In this document: piece by piece, positions 25,602-32,866 of the stretch | How positions within the stretch are numbered: the stretch's first letter is position 1 | Layout of the letters: every line of letters starts with the position of its first letter | Source of the DNA: Bacteroidales bacterium UBA4293 | GTDB lineage: Bacteria > Bacteroidota > Bacteroidia > Bacteroidales > Bacteroidaceae | Assembly (NCBI GenBank): GCA_002395835.1 | Contig: DGVD01000021.1 | Coordinates: 1-64,000, forward strand | DNA length: 64,000 nucleotides | Direction of reading: 5' to 3' | Program-made: the position numbers and the translations under genes | The notes under the pieces: generated by a model | What the model saw: the letters and a program-made list of their open reading frames with translations, nothing else | Told to the model about the DNA's origin: nothing | Database searches by the model: none

Positions 25602-26801
25602 TTATTTCGGATAGATTAATGGATAAATTATATTTTCATCTTCTGCCTCATTATTGCTGATATCCAATAAAGAACTGAACTGAGAGGCTATCTGGCAGAA
25701 CAGTACTAACTGCTCCTCACGGGAAACTTCTTTATGATAAGGATAAGTCTTAAGAAAAGCATAAAGATCACGTTGCTGTGCCTGAAAAGCACTGTGAATC
25801 TCATTTTGATCTAAAACTTCTATGGTTTGTGAACTACTTTCTAAGAAACTAGCATCAATGGAATGCTTTTCTTGTTTACGTTTCTTTCCACTCAATTTAT
25901 AGTCTGCAACCACTTTTTTCAAAACATCTAGATAAACATCATCGTTTATCAAGCTGGATAAGGATAGTTTTAACGGATAAGTGGGACGTGTTTCCATCCA
26001 AACAGGATTTATATTTGAAACCACCTCCCTTATATTTGTATATTCTTCAATGGTAACCTGATCTTTTAGATACTTCAACTGACGGATTTTCTTCAGCAAA
26101 CGATTTTGATATTCTATCAAACCCAGATAGTTTATAACCTGCCTATTTATATCTACCAAATTGTGGTAAGATTCGTTTAACTGATATTTTACATCTGCTA
26201 TCACATCACGCATTTGCACATCCATTGCTACTCTAAAGAAAGTAATTTGATCCTTATCAATAATACTTTCACAAGTATGGATGAGCTTTGAAATAGCATC
26301 ACGCTTCTCATCTAGTTTCTGGAGTTTCTGCTTTTTTATCAGGTAATTAGGTTCATTCTTGTAGGTATTATCTACATTCCTTTTTAGATCTATGACATTG
26401 CGTACAGTGATAAGGCTTATGTTTTTTAGGATTCTCCTTACATTACGGAGGTATTCATTTTTTCGTTTATCATTATTTTCTTTAAGGTAGTAGTCTATGT
26501 TCTCATTCAAAGAATCTATATAGTCATGAATAGAAGAAACATTTATTTCCTCATTGACTTGAAGCACATCCTCAAAGAAACGCAGATAGACATCCTCCAG
26601 TTCCAAAAAGTTTCCAGACTCTCGGATTACACCTACATCAATAAGATACTGAATTCTCTGTTCCTTATATTCTATCAATTCCATTGCATAGCTTTTCCTA
26701 AAGCTTAATGATTTACGCTTTTGGAACATTTCCTGCAAAAGAGTTTTCTCTCTATTTAGCAGCTTTATCAGATCATCTACAGAACGAATGACTTGTGCCA
26801 T
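25602..26801 (-). CDS. jetA: JetA-like (MukF/kleisin-type) subunit
   Basis: A 399-residue, almost wholly helical protein and the first gene of the leftward operon. An N-terminal wHTH-like part (residues 35-75, MELIEYKEQRIQYLIDVGVIRESGNFLELEDVYLRFFEDVL is the region, given here by position) resembles MukF/MksF. The rest forms long helices expected of a kleisin. I see no resemblance to DUF3375 (type I JetA). Together with the next three genes it makes a JetABCD-order operon. A TTTG-N20-TAAATTTG promoter lies 37 bp upstream. Confidence 0.7.
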   Translation of the reverse strand: MAQVIRSVDDLIKLLNREKTLLQEMFQKRKSLSFRKSYAMELIEYKEQRIQYLIDVGVIRESGNFLELEDVYLRFFEDVLQVNEEINVSSIHDYIDSLNENIDYYLKENNDKRKNEYLRNVRRILKNISLITVRNVIDLKRNVDNTYKNEPNYLIKKQKLQKLDEKRDAISKLIHTCESIIDKDQITFFRVAMDVQMRDVIADVKYQLNESYHNLVDINRQVINYLGLIEYQNRLLKKIRQLKYLKDQVTIEEYTNIREVVSNINPVWMETRPTYPLKLSLSSLINDDVYLDVLKKVVADYKLSGKKRKQEKHSIDASFLESSSQTIEVLDQNEIHSAFQAQQRDLYAFLKTYPYHKEVSREEQLVLFCQIASQFSSLLDISNNEAEDENIIYPLIYPK

Positions 26802-26837
26802 CTTTTAGGCTCTATTTTTATTAGGTTAAGGTTTTTG

Positions 26838-26869
26838 CAAATTTATAAAAATTAGAATTCTCATACAAA
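26838..26869 (-). promoter_or_regulatory. Promoter of the Jet-like operon
   Basis: On the minus strand, TTTG (complement of 26866-26869), 20 nt, then TAAATTTG (complement of 26838-26845), 37 bp upstream of the JetA-like ATG. It fits the Bacteroidetes -33/-7 pattern and is the only good match in this gap. Confidence 0.6.
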
Positions 26870-27035
26870 GTGTTTTTACAATTTTAGGGTTTAATCCTAA
26901 TATGCAAACAAACTGAAATTAATATTTCCAGCTATTATATAATTTTTAAATGCAAAGGTACTTTGCATTTTTGCCAAAATACGTCAATCTGAAAAATATT
27001 TTGTTAAAAATTAGAAGGAATTTTTCCCCTTTTAT

Positions 27036-27117
27036 AAAAAAAATGCCCCACCGCGTGGTGGGGCACTATGACATGCAACGAAAGGGTACCATTTGCGAAA
27101 TGCAAATTATACGATTC
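27036..27117 (-). ncRNA. Predicted small RNA, tandem unit 1
   Basis: On the minus strand, TTTG (27151-27154), 20 nt, then TATATTTG (27123-27130) predicts a start near 27117. The RNA ends in a perfect 9-bp hairpin, TGCCCCACC/GGTGGGGCA (27044-27065), followed by eight U (27036-27043). About 82 nt. Its -33 box is made by the U-tract end of unit 2's terminator, so the units are packed head to tail. No conserved reading frame is seen. Confidence 0.5.
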
Positions 27118-27151
27118 ACTTGCAAATATAAAATATCTTTCTGAAATCTAC

Positions 27152-27246
27152 AAAAAAAACAGCCCCTCCCAACTGGAAGGAGCTGTACCCCTGAAAGGGG
27201 ATTGGCTGGAAACCTCTTGGATTCTTATTTTGTAAGAATACTCAGA
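27152..27246 (-). ncRNA. Predicted small RNA, tandem unit 2
   Basis: The minus-strand -7 element TATCTTTG (27252-27259) has a near-match -33 (TTTC) about 18 nt upstream. The ~95-nt RNA would fold into three hairpins: ATTCTTA/TAAGAAT, CCCC/GGGG, and an 11-bp terminator stem at 27160-27186 with two G-U pairs, then eight U. On the plus strand those G-U positions would be A-C mismatches, so the minus strand is the folded one. Confidence 0.5.
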
Positions 27247-27278
27247 TGCTGCAAAGATAAGAAAAGTTTTGAAGATTG

Positions 27279-27370
27279 AAAAAAAAAAAATCAGCTCCTC
27301 CACTGGGGAGGAGCTGCAAACATTTTGTTGTTTGGTTCCGCAAAGTGGCCTTCGAATGGTTATATTTCTT
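27279..27370 (-). ncRNA. Predicted small RNA, tandem unit 3
   Basis: The minus-strand -7 element TAAGTTTG (27376-27383) is followed by ~90 nt ending in a perfect 10-bp stem, CAGCTCCTCC/GGAGGAGCTG (27292-27316), and twelve U (27279-27290). The -33 match is weak (TTTG 23 nt upstream). The upper stem resembles that of unit 2, suggesting common origin. Confidence 0.5.
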
Positions 27371-27415
27371 TTCTGCAAACTTACAAAATAAAAATGAGAA
27401 ATTAAACAAACCCAC

Positions 27416-27491
27416 AAAAAAAATACAGCCCTGTTTCACAACAGAACTGCATCAGTGAGAATTTAAATATATTTGCTTAATAAAAAAAAGA
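27416..27491 (-). ncRNA. Predicted small RNA, tandem unit 4
   Basis: On the minus strand, TTTTG, 18 nt, then TACCTTTG (27497-27504) predicts a start near 27491. The ~76-nt RNA ends in a 12-bp stem at 27424-27451 containing U-G pairs, then eight U (27416-27423). The terminator half is nearly identical to the unit at 62049-62119, while the 5' half differs. Confidence 0.55.
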
Positions 27492-27507
27492 TGCTGCAAA
27501 GGTACGC

Positions 27508-27559
27508 TTTATTTCTTCCCTGCAAAATAAAAAAGGAGAAAAATGTGCGTGATGCTTAA
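27508..27559 (-). repeat. Promoter-region repeat shared with 31355-31407
   Basis: About 52 bp (TTTATTTCTTCCCT ... GATGCTTAA) match 31355-31407 with few differences. The segment contains the -33 box and spacer of sRNA unit 4. Just to the right, CGTGATGCTTAAA is present twice (27549-27561 and 27570-27582). Confidence 0.65.
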
Positions 27560-27588
27560 AAAAAACTTCGTGATGCTTAAATTTCAGC

Positions 27589-27690
27589 AAGGTTACAAGG
27601 GGACAGGTCCCATGTAACGTAAGCAGCTTAAGTGCATAGAGCCCAGAGCCTTATCTTTACGTTACATGGGACCTGTCCCCTTGTAACCTT
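27589..27690. repeat. Long hairpin element, copy 1 (inverted orientation)
   Basis: Perfect 34-bp arms (27589-27622 and 27657-27690) flank a 34-nt centre. The core of the arm is GGGGACAGGTCCC next to GTTAC. It abuts the stop codon of the MFS gene. The centre, read on the minus strand, begins AGATAA and has ACTTAAG near its end, as in copies 2 and 3, so this copy is in opposite orientation. It is not a classical terminator because it has no T run. It resembles REP/BIME-type elements. No RAYT transposase is in the window. Confidence 0.9.
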
Positions 27691-28943
27691 TAGCTGTTTT
27701 TCTTGTTCAGTAGTTTATAGCCCACTGCCAGTAGGATGCCCACTACAGCTAGTATGGCTGCCACCAGGAAGGCTGCGGTATAAGAGCCTGTGGAGGCAAG
27801 CAGGCGGCCACAGGTGGAGGGCCCGAAATAACCGGCAATGGCAAAGCCTATGAACATGATACCATAATTCACGCTGTTGTGACGGATGCCAAACTGATCG
27901 GCAGTGAATCCGGGATAGACTCCCATCAAGGCTCCGAAACAGACTCCAATGACTGAGACGCCCAACATAAAGAGTAAGGTATCTCCTGTTCCTACCAGGA
28001 GTAGTAAACCTAGACCTGCAAGTTCCAGCACGAACGCACCAAACAGCACGGTGACGCGTCCGAACTTATCGGAAAGTGTACCTGCCACAATGCGTCCGGC
28101 AGCATTGAACAGGGCCAACACAGAAACGGCAGTAGCAGCCAATCCTACTGTCATGCCGGCCATCTGCTGAGCCATAGGCGATGCTTGGGAGGTAATCATC
28201 AGTCCACTGAAAGCGCCGCACACCAGCATGACCATCATGAGGTAAAAGACGGGATCGGAAAGCATCTGGCGCCAGTCTTTATCATTTGTCCGTTTACCAT
28301 CTGAAACGCGTGTTGCAGGCACATAACCGGTTGGCACATAGTCCGATGGGCATTTGATGATAAAGATGGAGCAAAGCACGATGACCACCAGGAAGAAGAT
28401 GCCTATGAAGATGATGCAGCGTGTGATGCCTACGCTCTGGTTCAGCGCATTGGCTATAGGTGGGATGAGCACAGAACTAAGTCCGTAGGAAGCTGTAGCC
28501 ACACCGCCTACCAAACCTTTTTTATCGGGGAAGAACTTCACGGTGTTATTGATGGTGCATCCGTAAGCCATACCCAGACCTAAACCCAGAACCAGGCCAT
28601 AAGTAACAATGAGCATGGGAAGACTGGTGGACAATCCGGTGAAAATCATGCCCACGGCAAACATGATGCCACCCGTGAAAATGACCCACTTAGGACCGAT
28701 CTTATCTGTAATATATCCGCCACTAATCATGGTGATGGGACCGATGGAGTTGGCCACAGTGAAGACAATGGCCAAATCGGCTGCGGTATAGGTGACACCT
28801 TGCAAGGCTGTAAGTTTGGCTGCCAAAGGTGAGGCGAACACGCTCCATGCGTAGATGGAACCTAAACAGAGGTTGATGAGACTGGCAGCTGCCAGAATAA
28901 TCCAGCGACGACGGTCGAGGTACAGGGTTTTACTTCTTTCCAT
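27690..28943 (-). CDS. OFA-family MFS transporter
   Basis: A 417-residue protein with 12 predicted membrane helices, of the oxalate/formate antiporter (OFA) major-facilitator family. It has the N-terminal RRRWIILAAASLINLCLGSIYAWSVF region (residues 11-36), the loop 2-3 motif GGYITDKIGPKW and a long central loop (~198-225) with CPSDYVPTGY. OFA proteins exchange small carboxylates; the substrate here is unknown. It starts two bases after the stop of the oxidoreductase gene, so the pair is an operon and the transporter may import that enzyme's substrate. Its stop codon abuts a long hairpin element. Confidence 0.85.
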   Translation of the reverse strand: MERSKTLYLDRRRWIILAAASLINLCLGSIYAWSVFASPLAAKLTALQGVTYTAADLAIVFTVANSIGPITMISGGYITDKIGPKWVIFTGGIMFAVGMIFTGLSTSLPMLIVTYGLVLGLGLGMAYGCTINNTVKFFPDKKGLVGGVATASYGLSSVLIPPIANALNQSVGITRCIIFIGIFFLVVIVLCSIFIIKCPSDYVPTGYVPATRVSDGKRTNDKDWRQMLSDPVFYLMMVMLVCGAFSGLMITSQASPMAQQMAGMTVGLAATAVSVLALFNAAGRIVAGTLSDKFGRVTVLFGAFVLELAGLGLLLLVGTGDTLLFMLGVSVIGVCFGALMGVYPGFTADQFGIRHNSVNYGIMFIGFAIAGYFGPSTCGRLLASTGSYTAAFLVAAILAVVGILLAVGYKLLNKKNS

Positions 28944-28945
28944 AA

Positions 28946-30895
28946 TCAGATATCTAATGCGGCATGATAGCCTTCATAAACAGCTTTAGTGATATTGGCT
29001 GGTCGGATGCAGTCGCCTACCTCGCGAACAAATGGGGCACAGAGGCGTAGTTTCTCCACTTCAGGCCTGTTGGCACGCTGACCCACCGCACAGACGATGG
29101 TCTTACCAGGAACCAGCACCTCACTGCCATCGGCAGTCCGGCAGAGGAGTCCTTCGGGCGTTATCTTCAGACCTGCATAGCCCGTATGTGCGGTGACATA
29201 CTGTGCAATCTGCTTCATCAGGATAGGACGATGACGAATGTTACAATCGGGAGCCAAGGTATCGCGCATCTCAACCAGATGTACCTGCTTGCCTTCCTGT
29301 CCCAGATGTACTGCACACTCACAACCGGCCAAGCCTCCACCAAGCACCACCACGGTGTCGGCCACCTTGTCTTTCTCCAAGTAATAGTTGTTCACTATCA
29401 CCACATTGTCTGAATCAATGCCTGGTAGTGGGGGTACTATAGGCGTAGATCCCACGGCCAAAATAAGCGCTTGAGGCTTCTCTTGCTCTACATACTCCGG
29501 TGTGACCGGGGTATTCAGGCGGATTTCCACACCCTCGTCCAGTGCCTGCTTTTCCAGGGTGAGGCCCAGCTCATACATCTCATGCTTAAACGGGATGGCT
29601 TGTTCCGACTTCAGGATTCCTCCCACCTGGCTGGATTTCTCGCAAAGAATGACCTGATGCCCACGTTGAGCAGCTGTGATGGCTGCCTTCAGGCCTGCCA
29701 CTCCAGCCCCCACCACCATCACTTTTTTCTTATGGGCGGCAGGAAGCACTTCCATACCTTCTATCTCACGGCCTATCAATGGATTAACGGCACAACGGCG
29801 CGTAAAGGTCACAGGGCGCTCTGCCATGCAGGTGAAACAACGTAGGCACTTCACAATGCGGTCTTCATGGCCTCCCATCACCTTTTGAGGCAGGAATGGG
29901 TCGGCCAGCAACTCACGTGCCATATAGATGACATCGGCTTTACCTTCTTGCAGAATCTGTTCCATCATGGCAGGGTCATTAATGCCACCAATAGTGGCCA
30001 CAGGCTTCTTGACGTGTTTTTTAATTTCTGCAGCCAGATAGACATTCATGCCATGAGGAGAAAACATGGAAGGATGGGTGATGAAAAAACCATTCTGATA
30101 GGAACCTGCTGAAACATGAATAAGGTCCACCAAATCTTCTATGGCTTGTGCGATGCGCACGCCTTCTTCTAAGTCGTAGCCTCCTTCGAAGAGCTCGCTA
30201 CCACTCATACGAATCTCTAATGGGAAGAATGGCCCTACGGCAGCACGCACTGCGGTAAGAATCTCTCTGACGATGCGAACCCGATTCTCCAAGGAGCCAC
30301 CATATTCATCGGTACGGTGGTTGAAAAAAGGAGAAAGGAACTGATTGAGCAGCCAGCCATGTCCAGCGTGTATCATAATCATCTCATAGCCTGCACGCTT
30401 AGCCAATGTAGCAGTCTCTCCATAAGCCTTCACGATATCGGCAATCTGTTCCTTAGAAAGGCCTCTCACGGGCTTACCGTCGGGACGAACCCCATCGCTG
30501 GGCCCCCACTGGCAAAGGCTGGCTTTCTTGTTCTTATCGGCCATATAGGTGCCCGCATACTGTCCGGAGTGAGAAAACTCTATGCTAGGAACGGCACCAT
30601 GACGGCGTATGCCATCGGCCACAAAGGTATGTGCAGCAAGGTTTCCTACCACCTCCAGGTTAAGGTGCAGCATGTGACTGGCATCGGTGTCGGGATGTAC
30701 CACCAATTCACTTACTGTCACTGCAGCTGCCCCACCCTTGGAACGAAGTTCATAAAAGCCCTGAGTGCGAGGGCCAGGACTACAGTCGGCTGTGATATCT
30801 GTTGCACCCATAGGTGCCGAAAACATGCGGTTTCTAAACGTGGTCCTGCCCAAGGTGATAGGGCTGGTAAGTAAGGGGTATTTCTGTGCTTTCAT
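28946..30895 (-). CDS. Old-yellow-enzyme / FAD-NAD(P)H oxidoreductase (BaiCD/DCR-like)
   Basis: A 649-residue protein. Residues 1-~370 form an FMN TIM barrel of the old yellow enzyme family (IHAGHGWLLNQFLSPFFNHRTDEYGG, residues ~172-197). A [4Fe-4S] site CLRCFTC ... RRCAVNP follows near 345-370, and then an FAD/NAD(P)-binding part with GAGVAGLKAA (~397) and GGGLAGCECA (~523). This is the layout of 2,4-dienoyl-CoA reductase and of bile-acid enoate reductases BaiCD/BaiH. It probably reduces an activated double bond in an imported compound; the substrate is unknown. The next gene is an OFA transporter. Confidence 0.85.
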   Translation of the reverse strand: MKAQKYPLLTSPITLGRTTFRNRMFSAPMGATDITADCSPGPRTQGFYELRSKGGAAAVTVSELVVHPDTDASHMLHLNLEVVGNLAAHTFVADGIRRHGAVPSIEFSHSGQYAGTYMADKNKKASLCQWGPSDGVRPDGKPVRGLSKEQIADIVKAYGETATLAKRAGYEMIMIHAGHGWLLNQFLSPFFNHRTDEYGGSLENRVRIVREILTAVRAAVGPFFPLEIRMSGSELFEGGYDLEEGVRIAQAIEDLVDLIHVSAGSYQNGFFITHPSMFSPHGMNVYLAAEIKKHVKKPVATIGGINDPAMMEQILQEGKADVIYMARELLADPFLPQKVMGGHEDRIVKCLRCFTCMAERPVTFTRRCAVNPLIGREIEGMEVLPAAHKKKVMVVGAGVAGLKAAITAAQRGHQVILCEKSSQVGGILKSEQAIPFKHEMYELGLTLEKQALDEGVEIRLNTPVTPEYVEQEKPQALILAVGSTPIVPPLPGIDSDNVVIVNNYYLEKDKVADTVVVLGGGLAGCECAVHLGQEGKQVHLVEMRDTLAPDCNIRHRPILMKQIAQYVTAHTGYAGLKITPEGLLCRTADGSEVLVPGKTIVCAVGQRANRPEVEKLRLCAPFVREVGDCIRPANITKAVYEGYHAALDI

Positions 30896-31054
30896 CGTTG
30901 AATTTTATTAATGATTGGCACAAAGATAGCAAAAAATCACGTTGAGATGACCAGGCTTATGTAAAATAGAGCATGAATAGTAAATAGAACATTCCACAGT
31001 CTCCTCATAGACAGGCAATTAGTTTTTCATAAAGGTAAGATTGGGGAAAGTTTT

Positions 31055-31276
31055 TCAAACTGACGGCGTGATGACCAGTCGCCATGTGCCATCCTTCTCT
31101 ACCCGGTGTATATAGCCTTTAGTGGTCAATTGTCTTAGCTGCTTATTCACAGCTGCCACGTTGATACCCACCTCATCGGATAGTTTCTGAATAGTAATAT
31201 CTGGAACTGCATACATCAGATTCAGAATCCTGCTGGTAGATGGACTACTCCATTCTGGTTTTCTGCTTTTTGCAAG
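31055..31276 (-). pseudogene. Remnant of a winged-helix C-terminus
   Basis: An open minus-strand frame of ~73 codons with no suitable start, bounded upstream by TAA at 31277-31279. It reads SSPSTSRILNLMYAV, then ITIQKLSDEVGINVAAVNKQLRQL, then GYIHRVEKDGTWRLV. This is a winged-helix of the type found at the end of Bacteroidetes AlbA_2/ATP-binding regulators. The rest of the gene is missing and the interval to 31354 shows no coding sense, so it is most likely a decayed fragment. The first internal ATG would leave about 52 codons. Confidence 0.65.
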
Positions 31277-31343
31277 TTATGGCACTTAAAGGTATACGCT
31301 GTCTACCTTTTAAGCCGATTTCTTGCATTTTAAATTCGAAATA

Positions 31344-31375
31344 CAAAAATATGTATTTATTTCTTCCCTCCCAAA
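31344..31375 (-). promoter_or_regulatory. Promoter homologous to that of sRNA unit 4
   Basis: On the minus strand, TTTG (31372-31375), 20 nt, then TATTTTTG (31344-31351). The -33 to -7 spacer GGGAAGAAATAAA matches that of sRNA unit 4 (27497-27525). Transcription would run into the winged-helix remnant and towards the oxidoreductase. A hairpin, AAAGGTA/TACCTTT, lies near 31290-31312 but has no U tract. No other gene is seen in 30896-31403. Confidence 0.5.
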
Positions 31376-31403
31376 TAAAAAGAGAGAAAAAAGTGCGTAA
31401 TGC

Positions 31404-32054
31404 TTAAGAAAGTATCCGGATGTACTTGCCTTCGACGGCGATGCTGCCGTTTTGCTGCATCTCTTTCAGGCAGCGTAGCAACGAATATTTCTGAATCCCG
31501 AACTGGTCTGCCAGCACCTGGCGTGACATGGGGACGTAGATACGGTGGGTCTGCTGCCGCTCCTGCTCCTCTTTCAGGAACATGGTCAGCTTCTCCCTCA
31601 CATTCATGGACAACATGCCCACTTTTTTGGTCAGGAAACTCACAATATCCGACACGATGCGGATGTAGTTCTTTGCCACGCGGGGGTCTCTTTCGATGAG
31701 AGACTCCAGATCATGCGACTGCAGACGGAACACCTGCGTTTCCTGCATAGCCTGCACGGTCACCGGGTAGCGGTTGTCCTTGGCAAAGAGGAATGCCGGT
31801 GCAAGCATGTTGCCTGAATGGTGCATGGTGATACGGATGGTGCGTCCCGAAGGGCCCATCAGCCTGGCCGAAACCTCACCGCTGACCACGATGTGGGCCT
31901 GAAAACATGGTTCGCCAGCCTTCAGGATGCATTCACCCTTGTGATAATTCACTACGCGATAGCGCACGGTGTGCATCATCTCAATGATTTCTTCCCTGCT
32001 GATTCCTTCAAAAAGTGGACAAGCAGCCAGCCCGTCTAATACCTCTGTGTTCAT
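31404..32054 (-). CDS. Crp/Fnr-family transcription regulator
   Basis: A 216-residue protein. Residues ~5-125 form a cyclic-nucleotide-type jelly roll (CPLFEGISREEIIEM, KGECILKAGEPCFQAHIVVSGEVSARL). A Crp-type helix-turn-helix is at ~165-205 (IYVPMSRQVLADQFGIQKYSLLRCLKEM). It lacks the spaced N-terminal cysteines of an Fe-S FNR. It is divergent from nrfHA, separated by 152 bp, so control of nitrite ammonification is likely though inferred. Its last codons overlap a ~52-bp repeat shared with 27508-27559. Confidence 0.85.
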   Translation of the reverse strand: MNTEVLDGLAACPLFEGISREEIIEMMHTVRYRVVNYHKGECILKAGEPCFQAHIVVSGEVSARLMGPSGRTIRITMHHSGNMLAPAFLFAKDNRYPVTVQAMQETQVFRLQSHDLESLIERDPRVAKNYIRIVSDIVSFLTKKVGMLSMNVREKLTMFLKEEQERQQTHRIYVPMSRQVLADQFGIQKYSLLRCLKEMQQNGSIAVEGKYIRILS

Positions 32055-32076
32055 ACTGTCATGAGTTGTTTGACCG

Positions 32077-32184
32077 CAAATATATACCTAATCTGTTAAC
32101 AAATCTAAATATTAACAATTTTTATAACGTTTGGTAACATTTGTGCCTATCGAATATCCTAATAAATGAGTATATTTGTTAACG
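32077..32184. promoter_or_regulatory. crp/nrfH divergent control region
   Basis: Minus strand: TATATTTG (complement of 32077-32084) ahead of the regulator gene. Plus strand: TATATTTG at 32172-32179 ahead of nrfH. GTTAAC occurs at 32095-32100 and 32179-32184, each followed by AAAT or GAAT-like bases, with another partial copy (ATTAACAA) between them. The second copy touches the nrfH -7 box. These are reasonable candidates for the regulator's operators, but no match to a known Crp/Fnr consensus is claimed. Confidence 0.4.
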
Positions 32185-32206
32185 AATATAAACTTTACAA
32201 GGGATC

Positions 32207-32806
32207 ATGAAAATTCTTGATAAGTTATTAGGGATGTTCAGTTACCGCCAGAAGGTTGGCTTGTTGATTGCTGCCGGCGTCATTGTAGGCTTGGGTGGGC
32301 TCTTCATGTACCTGCTGCGTGCCCATACCTATTTCATAGGCGACGATCCTTCAGCCTGTGTCAACTGCCACATTATGACGCCTTATTATGCCACATGGAG
32401 TCATTCTTCTCACGGACGCGATGCAACGTGCAACGATTGTCACGTACCTCATCAGAATCTGGCCATGAAATACGGTTTCAAGGCCATGGACGGTCTGAAG
32501 CATACGGTCTATTTTGTGAGTCACGCTGAGCGTCAGGCCATCATGGCCGAGGACATGAGTGCTGAGGTCATCATGGACAACTGCATACGCTGCCACACGC
32601 AACTGAATCAGGAGTTTGTGAAAACGGGCCGCATCAGCTACATGATGGCTAAGCGTGGCGAGGGAAAAGCCTGCTGGGACTGCCACCGCAATGTGCCGCA
32701 TGGGGGCATGAACTCGCTCATGGCTACACCACATGCCGAGTTTGTAACCCCGCTGCCTCCAAGCCCCGTTCCCGAATGGTTGCAGAAAATTCTCACCAAG
32801 GACTGA
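32207..32806 (+). CDS. nrfH: Cytochrome c nitrite reductase small subunit NrfH
   Basis: A 199-residue NapC/NirT-family quinol dehydrogenase. One N-terminal membrane helix (residues ~17-37) anchors it. Four c-type haem sites are visible: CVNCH, CNDCH, CIRCH and CWDCH. It passes electrons from menaquinol to NrfA on the periplasmic side. NrfA follows 60 nt downstream. Length and haem count are normal for the family. Confidence 0.95.
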   Translation: MKILDKLLGMFSYRQKVGLLIAAGVIVGLGGLFMYLLRAHTYFIGDDPSACVNCHIMTPYYATWSHSSHGRDATCNDCHVPHQNLAMKYGFKAMDGLKHTVYFVSHAERQAIMAEDMSAEVIMDNCIRCHTQLNQEFVKTGRISYMMAKRGEGKACWDCHRNVPHGGMNSLMATPHAEFVTPLPPSPVPEWLQKILTKD

Positions 32807-32866
32807 TGATAGGCTGAACCAGACGGATGGTCTGAAACATAGATAATAATCTAAACAATATATAGC

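Noticed and set aside
27148..27458. Several short frames in the sRNA region
   Set aside because: They run across hairpins and poly-A/poly-T tracts with low-complexity products (KKKKSAPPL, FFFF), and promoter/terminator structure explains the region better.
27589..27690. Long hairpin as an ordinary terminator
   Set aside because: There is no T run after either arm, the arms are 33-34 bp, and near-identical copies occur elsewhere, so a repeat element fits better.
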